Assembly: GCF_900168115.1 (NCBI RefSeq)
Contig: NZ_FUZC01000004.1
Span: forward strand, 1-64,000
Reading direction: 5' to 3'
DNA from: Salegentibacter salinarum
GTDB taxonomy: Bacteria > Bacteroidota > Bacteroidia > Flavobacteriales > Flavobacteriaceae
DNA: 64,000 nucleotides
A program made the translations under genes and the position numbers. This document shows positions 1 through 7,615 of the stretch, piece after piece; the first letter of the stretch is position 1; each line of letters begins with the position of its first letter. Below the pieces are notes generated by a model. That model did not search any database, was not told where the DNA came from, and saw only the letters and a list, made by a program, of their open reading frames with translations.

Positions 1-292
1 GTTCTTTTCCTTTGCGGTGAATATCTGCAGGATTGACTACTAAAGATTTCCAGCCGTAGCTTTCAAAAGAACGATGGGCATAGTAGCCACAACATCCAGC
101 TTCATAAGCCGTGGAAACTTCGTACCCGTGAAAATGTTTGTTCACATACTGAAACAATTGTTCAGGAAAAGGTGGCATGGAAAAGGATTTACCTGCAAAA
201 AGATCGGTGCTGCAATGTATTTTCCAGCTTCTCTTGTGAATATCAATACCAACGTATAACTTTGGAATTGAAGCAGTAGATTGAGTGTCCAT
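1..292 (-). CDS. IS110-family transposase, N-terminal part (runs off the window)
   Basis: Reading the minus strand from an ATG at 292 gives an open frame of 97 codons that continues past the left edge. It begins MDTQSTASIPKLYVGIDIHK, and the YVGIDIHK stretch with its Asp, followed by YEAGCCGYYAHR with a Glu, matches the first two acidic residues of the RuvC-like DEDD domain of IS110-family transposases. These enzymes move insertion sequences with no classical terminal inverted repeats, and some are guided by a bridge RNA from a non-coding end of the element. Only the first third of the protein is visible, so the C-terminal serine-containing Tnp20 domain cannot be checked. Fewer than about 50 bases lie between its start codon and neighbouring cls-like codons, so this end of the element is short. 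Confidence 0.85.
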   Translation of the reverse strand, partial: MDTQSTASIPKLYVGIDIHKRSWKIHCSTDLFAGKSFSMPPFPEQLFQYVNKHFHGYEVSTAYEAGCCGYYAHRSFESYGWKSLVVNPADIHRKGKE

Positions 293-324
293 ATCTTATC
301 GTTTTTTTTATTTAAGATACTTGA

Positions 325-447
325 TTTACTGCTTTTTCATCGATGCTAAAAGAAACCACCCAGTTAACTTTAAATGAGTGGATGCAAAGACCTGCTTTAG
401 AAAAGATAAGAGAAGCTCTGGCAAGGCTTTGGGCTCCGTTGCTCTAA
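325..447 (+). pseudogene. C-terminal remnant of a cardiolipin synthase gene
   Basis: A short open frame ends ...WMQRPALEKIREALARL followed by WAPLL and a stop at 445-447. This is the typical end of phospholipase-D-type cardiolipin synthases (R-P ... R-L-x-x-P-L-L). The in-frame upstream stop at 322-324 and the IS110 transposase start at 292 show that the rest of the gene is not contiguous here. The simplest reading is that an IS110 element inserted in the 3' part of cls. The match rests on about 35 residues, so the family call is moderate. The remnant converges on the thioredoxin-like gene, whose stop codon begins at the next base. Confidence 0.55.
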
Positions 448-1161
448 TTAGTCAGGTGTAATGGCGCTCCATTGTACCTGTGCCTGCTTTTCTGAATTTC
501 CAATAAGATTATTTGTAATCGCCGAATTAATCGCTTCGTAATTCAGTTCAAAAGATTCCTCTTTAGATAAATTATAAGGATGAAAAATACTTCTTTTAAT
601 ATCCATAATTTCCCTATCACCCGCAATTAAATAGCAAGTAGGTAAACCTAAAGAATGTTTCAGGTTTTCTACAACATAAGCATGGTTGTTCCTGGTTTCA
701 TCTACATATAACACATTTATATGCGAATTGAATTGCTTAGACAGTTCTTTTACGGTTTCCTTTTTGTCCCAAAATACAATCACAAAATCAATTTTATCTC
801 TGTATTTATCGGCTAATTCATTAAGCGCCGGTATTTCGCCTTTTCCAGGAATACACCAGGAAGCATAAGTTAATAAATAAACAGGTTTTTTATAATCGTA
901 TAAGGCAACTTTTTTTCCTTTAAGATTTAGAAATTTAAAATTGTCTATATAAGTTCCCTGAATTTTATTTCTAACAAAGTTTTCAAATAACCGGTCGGCT
1001 TCTTCAAATCGCCTGTGTCTATACGCCGCTTTAGCTTCTTTGTTATATTCAGGTAAGTGCATAACAAGTGCATCAGAGAAATAAAGCTTGTCGCTTTTCT
1101 CTGTTTGGGCCTGAATATTTAGGCCAAGAATTATAAAAAAGAGGAGTAAAAGTCTCTTCAT
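448..1161 (-). CDS. Periplasmic thioredoxin-like (TlpA-type) protein with one cysteine
   Basis: The product has 237 residues from the ATG at 1161, which starts directly with a signal peptide (MKRLLLLFFIILGLNIQAQ). An upstream in-frame ATG at 1179 would put the start almost on the likely transcription start and add residues before the signal peptide, so 1161 is preferred. The fold is thioredoxin-like: a strand (VYLLTYASWC), a helix, VIVFWD, and a cis-Pro-like GLPTCYLI stretch. The active site reads W102-C103-I-P-G106 where TlpA/ResA proteins have WCxxC, so the resolving cysteine is missing. A role in classical disulphide reduction is therefore doubtful; single-cysteine redox chemistry or a binding role is possible. 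Confidence 0.75.
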   Translation of the reverse strand: MKRLLLLFFIILGLNIQAQTEKSDKLYFSDALVMHLPEYNKEAKAAYRHRRFEEADRLFENFVRNKIQGTYIDNFKFLNLKGKKVALYDYKKPVYLLTYASWCIPGKGEIPALNELADKYRDKIDFVIVFWDKKETVKELSKQFNSHINVLYVDETRNNHAYVVENLKHSLGLPTCYLIAGDREIMDIKRSIFHPYNLSKEESFELNYEAINSAITNNLIGNSEKQAQVQWSAITPD

Positions 1162-1186
1162 GCACTTTGTTGTGTTCATTTGAAAA

Positions 1187-1194
1187 CAAAGATA
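1187..1194 (-). promoter_or_regulatory. Candidate -7 element (TATCTTTG)
   Basis: On the minus strand the sequence is TATCTTTG, a perfect TAnnTTTG Bacteroidota -7 box, about 26 bases upstream of the chosen start codon at 1161. No clean TTG -33 element was found at the usual spacing, so this is a candidate only. Confidence 0.4.
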
Positions 1195-1301
1195 CTTCGG
1201 AAGAAACTAGCACTGAAATATTATCGCTGAAGGGTCAATATTTCGGCTAAAAGTTGCGGAAAAATTAAAGAAAGATGAAATTAACTCAATTTATGAAAAA
1301 A

Positions 1302-1817
1302 TTAAATTTTCTTCATTTGTTGCTTCATCATCTTAATCTGGTCTTTAAGCATTCCGTGCTTATCCAGTTTTTTAGCTTCAGCAAGTAAGTTGGTAGCTTC
1401 CCTTTTTCGACGTTTGGTCATTGCGATTCCTGCCAGGTTTAATTTAGCCATTGCCAAATCCTGATCCATTGCAAGGCCCAATTTAATAGCGCGTTTAAAG
1501 AATTTTTCGGCCTGGGTAATATTGGTTTGGGAAACCATTAGCCCATGTAAATACCAGTAATAACCCTGTTGTTTTTGTGTAAGGGCAGTTTCCGGATTTT
1601 TAATTTTATCTAACCACTTTTTTGCGCCGGGAAAATCTTGCTTTCTAAGTCTTAGAAAAGCAAGCAATATCATTTCATTTTTAAAATACAGGAATATAAA
1701 AATTAAGGAAAGGAGGATGTACATAATACCATTTCCAATGTTTCCTTCTATAAACTGCCAAATGGCAAGACCTATTACAGCTCCCGCTAAAACTAATTTG
1801 ATATTCTTGTTAAACAT
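1302..1817 (-). CDS. Membrane-anchored tetratricopeptide-like protein
   Basis: This 171-residue protein starts with two hydrophobic helices (about residues 8-24 and 30-45), followed by a cytoplasmic-looking helical part with TPR-like pairs: YYWYLHGLMVSQTNITQAEKFFKRA and an adjoining A-x-x-L-N-L-A-G-I-A repeat. The C-terminus is very basic (MKKI). No enzyme motif is visible. TPR proteins of this size in flavobacteria mostly have unknown roles, probably as protein-protein scaffolds at the inner membrane. It is transcribed away from rpmH, with the two promoters back to back. Confidence 0.6.
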   Translation of the reverse strand: MFNKNIKLVLAGAVIGLAIWQFIEGNIGNGIMYILLSLIFIFLYFKNEMILLAFLRLRKQDFPGAKKWLDKIKNPETALTQKQQGYYWYLHGLMVSQTNITQAEKFFKRAIKLGLAMDQDLAMAKLNLAGIAMTKRRKREATNLLAEAKKLDKHGMLKDQIKMMKQQMKKI

Positions 1818-1840
1818 AAATGCTTTTATTTTGGAAGCGG

Positions 1841-1848
1841 CAAAGGTA
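1841..1848 (-). promoter_or_regulatory. Candidate -7 element (TACCTTTG)
   Basis: The minus strand reads TACCTTTG, a full match to TAnnTTTG, 24 bases upstream of the start codon at 1817. It would give a leader of about 15-20 bases. No well-spaced TTG was identified. Confidence 0.4.
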
Positions 1849-1881
1849 AGAAAAACAATTAAAAATAATTTAAATTACCTC

Positions 1882-1911
1882 TTGTAATAGTTAAAAAGCT
1901 TTGTATATTTG
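1882..1911 (+). promoter_or_regulatory. rpmH promoter (TTG - 19 bp - TATATTTG)
   Basis: TTG at 1882-1884 is followed after 19 bases by TATATTTG at 1904-1911. This fits the Bacteroidota housekeeping sigma consensus TTG/TAnnTTTG. Transcription would start near 1918, leaving a leader of about 50 bases before the rpmH ATG at 1971. Confidence 0.65.
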
Positions 1912-1970
1912 CACGCAGTTTTACAGAGAGCTAAAAAAACGATTATTCAGAAGATTTAAAGATATTTAAA

Positions 1971-2129
1971 ATGAAAAGAACGTTTCAACCATCTAAGAGA
2001 AAAAGAAAGAACAAGCACGGTTTTCGAGAAAGAATGGCTAGTGCAAACGGAAGAAAAGTCCTCGCCAGAAGAAGGGCTAAAGGAAGAAAGAAAATATCTG
2101 TCTCTTCTGAAAACAGACATAAGCACTAA
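1971..2129 (+). CDS. rpmH: 50S ribosomal protein L34
   Basis: The 52-residue product begins [20 protein letters not shown] and continues with [20 protein letters not shown], which is the hallmark L34 sequence (KRTFQPS...HGFRxRM...GRxVLxxRRxKGR). L34 is a small, highly basic protein of the large ribosomal subunit. The C-terminal [12 protein letters not shown] extension is short and basic. The gene is monocistronic, with its own promoter and a strong terminator. In many bacteria rpmH lies next to rnpA and dnaA, but neither is nearby here. Confidence 0.97.
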   Translation: MKRTFQPSKRKRKNKHGFRERMASANGRKVLARRRAKGRKKISVSSENRHKH

Positions 2130-2153
2130 TGAGAATTAGGATTTAAAATATTT

Positions 2154-2186
2154 AAAGGTGTTACTTTTTTAGTAACGCCTTTTTTT
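2154..2186 (+). terminator. Rho-independent terminator of rpmH
   Basis: The arms GGTGTTAC (2157-2164) and GTAACGCC (2172-2179) form an 8-bp stem with one G-T pair, flanked by AAA and a run of T residues. It lies 25 bases after the rpmH stop. Confidence 0.9.
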
Positions 2187-2239
2187 ATATCCAATCGCTT
2201 CCTTACTTTTATGTTTCATATGCTACAATCCTGATAAAA

Positions 2240-5092
2240 ATGCCCAAAAACAACAACCTCAAAAGTATCCTTATTATTGGCTCAGGACCTATTATTATAG
2301 GCCAGGCCTGCGAATTTGATTATGCCGGAACACAGTCTTTACGTTCATTGCGTGAAGATGGGATAGAAACTATCCTGCTAAATTCCAACCCGGCTACTAT
2401 CATGACTGATCCGTCTATGGCAGATCACGTCTATCTGAAACCTTTAACTACAAAATCTATTGTAGAAATTCTTAAAAAGCATCCTAATATAGATGCCGTT
2501 TTACCAACAATGGGAGGGCAAACAGCTCTAAATCTTTGTATTGAAGCCGATGAGAAAGGAATTTGGGAAGATTTCGGAATAAAATTAATTGGAGTTGATA
2601 TTGACGCTATTAATATTACCGAAGATCGTGAGAAGTTTAAACAACTTATGGGAAGAATTGGAATTCCCGTAGCTCCAGCCAAAACCGTAACTTCTTACCT
2701 TCAGGGAAAAGAAGTTGCCCAGGAATTTGGTTTTCCTTTAGTAATTCGTGCCTCTTTTACCTTAGGCGGAAGTGGCGCTTCTTTTGTACACGGCCCAGAC
2801 GAGTTTGATGAGAAACTTACTCACGGGCTGGAAGCTTCACCAATTCACGAGGTGCTAATTGATAAAGCGCTTTTAGGTTGGAAAGAATATGAGCTTGAGC
2901 TTTTAAGAGATAAGAACGATAATGTGGTAATTATCTGTTCTATTGAGAATATGGACCCTATGGGAATTCATACCGGGGATTCTATCACGGTAGCACCGGC
3001 TATGACCTTAAGCGATACCGCTTACCAGCGTATGCGTGATATGGCGATAAAAATGATGCGCAGCATTGGTGATTTCGCCGGGGGATGTAACGTGCAGTTT
3101 GCAGTAAGTCCAGATGAAAAAGAAGACATTATTGCTATTGAAATAAATCCAAGGGTTTCCAGGTCTTCTGCTTTGGCTTCAAAGGCTACCGGATATCCAA
3201 TTGCAAAAATTGCAACAAAACTGGCTATTGGTTACAATTTAGATGAATTAGAAAACCAAATCACTAAATCTACATCAGCTTTATTCGAGCCTACATTAGA
3301 TTACGTGATCGTAAAAATCCCACGTTGGAACTTTGATAAATTCGAGGGCGCAGATCGCACTTTAGGACTTCAAATGAAATCTGTGGGAGAAGTGATGGGA
3401 ATTGGACGTTCGTTCCAGGAAGCGCTTCATAAAGCTACCCAGTCCCTTGAAATTAAGAGAAACGGACTTGGTGCTGATGGAAAAAGTTACACCAAGTACG
3501 ACGAAATTATAGAAAAACTTACCTACGCCAGCTGGGATCGCGTTTTTGTAATCTATGATGCGATACAGGCGGGAATTCCGTTAAGCCGCATTCACGAGAT
3601 CACCAAAATAGATATGTGGTTCTTAAGACAATACGAGGAGCTTTACGCATTAGATGTAGAGATTTCTAAGTACGATAAAGATTCCCTGCCTAAAGATCTT
3701 TTGCTGGAAGCGAAACAAAAGGGATTTGCCGATAGGCAAATAGCACATATGCTGGATTGTTTGGAAAGTGAAGTTTATAATAAACGAGTAGATTTAGGAA
3801 TAAACCGGGTTTACAAACTCGTAGATACCTGTGCTGCTGAATTTAAAGCGGAAACTCCTTATTATTATTCCACTTTTGAAGCCGATATTGAAACTCCGGA
3901 TGGAAAACGGTATGTAGATAACGAAAGCAAAGTAAGCGATAGAAAGAAGATTGTAGTTCTTGGTTCGGGACCTAACCGAATAGGACAGGGAATTGAGTTT
4001 GACTACAGCTGTGTTCACGGCGTACTTGCCGCATCAGAATGTGGTTATGAAACTATAATGATTAACTGTAACCCTGAAACGGTTTCAACCGATTTTGATA
4101 TAGCCGACAAGCTTTATTTTGAGCCGGTTTTCTGGGAACATATTTATGACATTATTCGCCACGAAAAACCCGAAGGAGTGATCGTTCAGCTTGGTGGACA
4201 AACCGCGCTGAAATTAGCTGAAAAACTGGATCGCTACGGAATAAAAATTATGGGAACCAGCTTTGAAGCCTTAGATCTTGCTGAAGATCGCGGTAGTTTC
4301 TCTAAATTACTTCAGGCCAACGATATTCCTTATCCTGAATTTGGAACCGCTGAAACTGCAGAAGAAGCTTTAGCACTTGCCGACGAGCTTGATTTCCCAA
4401 TCCTGGTAAGACCGTCTTATGTATTGGGAGGCCAGGGAATGAAGATCGTGATCAATAAAGATGAGCTTGAAGAAACCGTAGTAGACCTGCTTAGAAAAAT
4501 TCCGAATAATAAATTATTACTGGATCATTATTTAGATGGTGCCATAGAAGCTGAAGCCGATGCAATTTGCGATGGGGAAGATGTTCATATTATCGGAATT
4601 ATGGAGCATATAGAGCCTTGCGGAATCCATTCGGGGGATTCTAATGCCTTGCTACCTCCTTTTAACCTTGGAAACCTTGTGATGCAGCAAATTAAGGATC
4701 ATACCCGTAAGATCGCTTTAGCGCTTAATACGGTTGGTTTAATCAATATCCAGTTCGCTATTAAGGATGATATGGTTTATATCATTGAAGCCAATCCTAG
4801 AGCATCTAGAACGGTACCATTTATCGCAAAGGCATATAAAGAGCCTTATGTGAATTATGCGACCAAAGTAATGCTGGGACATAAAAAAGTGAAAGATTTT
4901 AAATTTAATCCACAGTTGGAAGGTTACGCGATAAAGCAACCTGTGTTTTCTTTCAATAAATTTCATAAAGTGAACAAGCAACTTGGTCCTGAAATGAAAA
5001 GTACAGGAGAAAGCATTCTCTTTATAGATAGTTTAAAAGATGATGCCTTTTACGATCTTTACAGCAGAAGGAAAATGTATTTGAGTAAATAG
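2240..5092 (+). CDS. carB: Carbamoyl-phosphate synthase large subunit
   Basis: CarB makes carbamoyl phosphate from bicarbonate, ammonia (from CarA glutamine hydrolysis) and two ATP, feeding pyrimidine and arginine synthesis in the cytoplasm. The sequence shows the two homologous ATP-grasp halves: ILIIGSGPIIIGQACEFDYAG near the N-terminus and IVVLGSGPNRIGQGIEFDYS from about residue 573, each followed by N-P-E/N-S-N-P-A-T and GGQTALNL/GGQTALKL motifs and a terminal E-(I/A)-NPR-x-SR block. At 950 residues it is about 120 shorter than E. coli CarB and stops just after the second LGPEMKSTGE motif, so the C-terminal MGS-like allosteric domain is absent. carA is not adjacent. Confidence 0.96.
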   Translation: MPKNNNLKSILIIGSGPIIIGQACEFDYAGTQSLRSLREDGIETILLNSNPATIMTDPSMADHVYLKPLTTKSIVEILKKHPNIDAVLPTMGGQTALNLCIEADEKGIWEDFGIKLIGVDIDAINITEDREKFKQLMGRIGIPVAPAKTVTSYLQGKEVAQEFGFPLVIRASFTLGGSGASFVHGPDEFDEKLTHGLEASPIHEVLIDKALLGWKEYELELLRDKNDNVVIICSIENMDPMGIHTGDSITVAPAMTLSDTAYQRMRDMAIKMMRSIGDFAGGCNVQFAVSPDEKEDIIAIEINPRVSRSSALASKATGYPIAKIATKLAIGYNLDELENQITKSTSALFEPTLDYVIVKIPRWNFDKFEGADRTLGLQMKSVGEVMGIGRSFQEALHKATQSLEIKRNGLGADGKSYTKYDEIIEKLTYASWDRVFVIYDAIQAGIPLSRIHEITKIDMWFLRQYEELYALDVEISKYDKDSLPKDLLLEAKQKGFADRQIAHMLDCLESEVYNKRVDLGINRVYKLVDTCAAEFKAETPYYYSTFEADIETPDGKRYVDNESKVSDRKKIVVLGSGPNRIGQGIEFDYSCVHGVLAASECGYETIMINCNPETVSTDFDIADKLYFEPVFWEHIYDIIRHEKPEGVIVQLGGQTALKLAEKLDRYGIKIMGTSFEALDLAEDRGSFSKLLQANDIPYPEFGTAETAEEALALADELDFPILVRPSYVLGGQGMKIVINKDELEETVVDLLRKIPNNKLLLDHYLDGAIEAEADAICDGEDVHIIGIMEHIEPCGIHSGDSNALLPPFNLGNLVMQQIKDHTRKIALALNTVGLINIQFAIKDDMVYIIEANPRASRTVPFIAKAYKEPYVNYATKVMLGHKKVKDFKFNPQLEGYAIKQPVFSFNKFHKVNKQLGPEMKSTGESILFIDSLKDDAFYDLYSRRKMYLSK

Positions 5093-5133
5093 GAATTGAA
5101 TATAAAAGAGTGAGGCTCTTGGAAAGCACTCGT

Positions 5134-5200
5134 TTCGTCAAGCTGTTCCAGCTTCTAACTTGTTTATATCTTAGATTCTGAAATAAATTCAGAATGACGA
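5134..5200. repeat. Bipartite palindromic intergenic repeat, copy 1
   Basis: Two small hairpins lie in tandem: AAGCTG-ttc-CAGCTT (5140-5154) and ATTCTGAA-ATAAA-TTCAGAAT (5175-5195), beginning with TCGTCA and ending with TGACGA. A related copy is at 49446-49531, and the first half recurs inside the hairpin at 31654-31682. Short repeats containing CGTCA and TTCTGAA are abundant between genes in flavobacterial genomes. Confidence 0.6.
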
Positions 5201-5233
5201 TTTATCTACTTTTTTAGAAAGCCTAATAAACTA

Positions 5234-5270
5234 AAAAACCTGCAAGGTTTTCGAAATCTTGTAGGTTTTT
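5234..5270 (+). terminator. Hairpin with T-run after carB
   Basis: CCTGCAAG (5239-5246) pairs with CTTGTAGG (5258-5265) and is flanked by A and T runs, as in an intrinsic terminator. The same motif (ACCT-x-CAAGG / CCTTG-x-AGGT) recurs imperfectly at 5287-5313 and 8788-8812, so it is also one member of a small repeat family. Confidence 0.6.
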
Positions 5271-5328
5271 TCTATTTTAATATATACCTACGGGGTTAAA
5301 AGAAACCTCGCAGCAAATTGATAAACTT

Positions 5329-5721
5329 ATGAAGGAACTGGTACTTATAATTGGAGGAATTTACGGCACCCTAGCGGTTATTTTCGGTGCTTTTGGGGCG
5401 CACGCTTTAAAGAAACGCTTTTCTGAGGATCAGTTAAAAAGTTTTGAAACCGGCCTAAAATACCAAATGTACCACGCGATTATGCTAATAATTTCCGGCA
5501 TTGTTTTTCCGTTTATTGGAACTTCGCAGCAACTTATTGCCTGGTTTTTTATTATTGGGATTTTCTTATTTTCTTTTAGTATCTATGGCCTGACCTTAAG
5601 TGCTTCAGCAGGAAAGAAAATAAAGATTTTAGGACCAATCACGCCACTTGGCGGACTTTTACTTATTCTTGGCTGGATATTTTTCACTAAAAATATTGCT
5701 GAAATAGCAATTTACTTATAA
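5329..5721 (+). CDS. DUF423 family membrane protein
   Basis: The 130-residue protein has four predicted membrane helices and the DUF423 signature GAFGAHALKKRF near residues 22-33, followed by F-E-T-G-L-K-Y-Q-M-Y-H-A. Members such as E. coli YgdD are small inner-membrane proteins of unknown function. Its 3' end overlaps the convergent transporter gene by six bases. Confidence 0.85.
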   Translation: MKELVLIIGGIYGTLAVIFGAFGAHALKKRFSEDQLKSFETGLKYQMYHAIMLIISGIVFPFIGTSQQLIAWFFIIGIFLFSFSIYGLTLSASAGKKIKILGPITPLGGLLLILGWIFFTKNIAEIAIYL

Positions 5722-6690
5722 AGCTTTTTCTGAAGCTTCAACACTAAGCACACGTTTTCTATACTTTTCGGCATAAAAAGCGATTAGTATTAATTGCAAC
5801 GAATGATAGATCATTATAGGCAGTAATAAAAGCCCGGTATTTGCTGAATTTCCAAAAATCACCTTTACCATTACCGAACCGTGAACCAAGGATTTTTTAG
5901 TACCGCAAAATTGGGTAGTAATCTTGTCTTTTAAATCAAAGCCTAATAGATTACAGATTAAATTAAGTCCAAAATAAACCACGAAAAATATTAAAACAAC
6001 TATCGCGGTAAGTTTAAGTAAATCTACTGTTTCTACACTGCTAAATATATTGGATGTAAATGAGTTACTAAAGCTGGAGTAAACAATTAGTATAATGGTG
6101 GTTTTGTCTAATAATCCTAATTTTTTACTATGTTTTCTGGCAAAATCACCCAGGAATTTCTGTAGAAATAATCCTAGAATTAACGGGATAATTATCTGCC
6201 AGCATAATTTTATAAGTACATCCAGGAATTCAAAATCTGCATTTCCGCTCAGAAAAAAACTTAACCAGATGGGTGTGGCAAATATCCCGATTAAACCCGA
6301 AAGGCTGGCGTTAAAAATGGCGGTTGGAAGGTTCCCTTTTGCCAGGGAAACCATCACGATAGAAGAAGAAACTGTAGAGGGCAATGTTCCGAGGAAAAAT
6401 AAAGCAATCCACAAATCTGAACCTGTTCCTGTTTCAAAAAGCGGTAAACATAGCAATGCTAATAGGGGGAAAACAACAAAAGTGGTTAACTGAATCACAA
6501 TATGAACCTTATAATTTAGAAAGCCCAATTTGAATTCTGCGGGGGATAGTTTTAATCCGTAGAAAAAGAAAATAAAGCCAATCCCGATGTCGGTAATGGT
6601 TTTTAGCGGGAAGAGCACAATTCCTTCAGGGAATAAATAGGCGATAATTATCGCTACAAAAATAGTCGCTATAAATCCGTTGAACTTCAA
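5716..6690 (-). CDS. Bile acid:sodium symporter-like transporter
   Basis: This 324-residue protein contains about ten hydrophobic helices. The features GIGFIFFFYGLKLSPAEFK and FLGTLPSTVSSSIVMVSLAKGN, a discontinuous helix with a Thr-Ser-rich crossover, and a second crossover at CGTKKSLVHGS are characteristic of the SBF-like branch of the BASS superfamily (YfeH type). A sodium-coupled uptake of an organic anion is likely, but the substrate cannot be read from sequence. It is the last gene of a minus-strand operon with the thioesterase five bases upstream. Confidence 0.8.
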   Translation of the reverse strand: MKFNGFIATIFVAIIIAYLFPEGIVLFPLKTITDIGIGFIFFFYGLKLSPAEFKLGFLNYKVHIVIQLTTFVVFPLLALLCLPLFETGTGSDLWIALFFLGTLPSTVSSSIVMVSLAKGNLPTAIFNASLSGLIGIFATPIWLSFFLSGNADFEFLDVLIKLCWQIIIPLILGLFLQKFLGDFARKHSKKLGLLDKTTIILIVYSSFSNSFTSNIFSSVETVDLLKLTAIVVLIFFVVYFGLNLICNLLGFDLKDKITTQFCGTKKSLVHGSVMVKVIFGNSANTGLLLLPIMIYHSLQLILIAFYAEKYRKRVLSVEASEKAL

Positions 6691-6695
6691 ATTGT

Positions 6696-7238
6696 TTACT
6701 GCTCTATTTTAACCTTATATTTTTCCAAAAGATGCACATATTCTTTTGAAGAAAAATCGGTTTCGTGAAATTCCTGTTTACGATTCAGCTTCATTTTATT
6801 ACGTTTTATGCTCTTCGCAAACCGCCGGATATCGTGTTCATTTGTAAGAATTAACCCGGGAACCTGTAGTGATTTTCCGTCTTCAGCCTTAGCTACCATC
6901 GTGAAATAAGAAGAATTACAATGTTTCTTTTCGCCGGTTCTAATATTTTCGGCCTCCACACGAATCCCAATTACCATAGAGCTGTTTCCAACATAATTCA
7001 CAGAAGCTTTCATAGTAACCAGTTCGCCAATTTCAATTGGTTTTAGGAAATCTACCGTATCTACGCTGGCGGTTACACAATAGGCGCCAGAATGTTTGGA
7101 GGCGCAGGCAAAAGCTATGCGGTCCATTAGGGAGAGCACGTAGCCCCCGTGAATTTTTCCGTTAAAATTTGAATGAGAAGGCAGCATTAATTCTGAAATG
7201 TCTACCTGTGAGTCTTTTACGTGTTTAAATTGGGTCAT
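6696..7238 (-). CDS. Acyl-CoA thioesterase, hotdog fold (YciA/BFIT-like)
   Basis: The product (180 residues) carries the hotdog-fold signature LPSHSNFNGKIHGGYVLSLMDRIAFACA, with His-Gly-Gly at the loop before the central helix. A following D-T-V-D-F-L-K-P-I-E-x-G-E motif matches acyl-CoA hydrolases of the YciA/ACOT class. These cytoplasmic enzymes cleave acyl-CoA to free acid and CoA. A basic C-terminal tail (about residues 135-180) extends beyond the minimal domain. Only four bases separate it from the upstream small membrane protein, so co-transcription is likely. Confidence 0.88.
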   Translation of the reverse strand: MTQFKHVKDSQVDISELMLPSHSNFNGKIHGGYVLSLMDRIAFACASKHSGAYCVTASVDTVDFLKPIEIGELVTMKASVNYVGNSSMVIGIRVEAENIRTGEKKHCNSSYFTMVAKAEDGKSLQVPGLILTNEHDIRRFAKSIKRNKMKLNRKQEFHETDFSSKEYVHLLEKYKVKIEQ

Positions 7239-7242
7239 AAAA

Positions 7243-7611
7243 TTATCTATCTCTAAAATGAGGGGATTCTGATTTTTCTACTTCGGTTATAAAATATTTG
7301 GTGTCGCCCCAAAAGAAAAACGTAGCATAACGCTCCACATACCGAACTCTTACGTAATTTCCTTCGTTTTGTTGAAGCGCTTCAATTTCTTCCTGGTTAC
7401 TGTCTAAGACAGAAAATTGAAAGATCTGGGCACCGCTAATTCCCTGGCTAATTTCTCCTTCCCAGGTTTTTGAAATCACACCTTTTTTACTGAATTTAAT
7501 AAGTTCGCCACTTCGTGTACCCTCGCTATAAGGCACAAAGTAGATAAAAGCAAACCAGGCAATGAAGAGTAATAAAATACCTCCTAAAATACCAAAAAGT
7601 GTTTTTCTCAT
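7243..7611 (-). CDS. Small single-pass membrane protein of unknown function
   Basis: The 122-residue product has one N-terminal membrane helix (FGILGGILLLFIAWFAFIYF) and a beta-rich extracytoplasmic domain beginning YSEGTRSGELIKFSKKG. Similar flavobacterial proteins are often mislabelled 6-phosphogluconate dehydrogenase, but no dehydrogenase motif or Rossmann fold is present. It sits between the serine hydrolase and thioesterase genes with gaps of four bases on each side, so it is probably translated from the same transcript. No function can be assigned. Confidence 0.7.
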   Translation of the reverse strand: MRKTLFGILGGILLLFIAWFAFIYFVPYSEGTRSGELIKFSKKGVISKTWEGEISQGISGAQIFQFSVLDSNQEEIEALQQNEGNYVRVRYVERYATFFFWGDTKYFITEVEKSESPHFRDR

Positions 7612-7615
7612 AATT

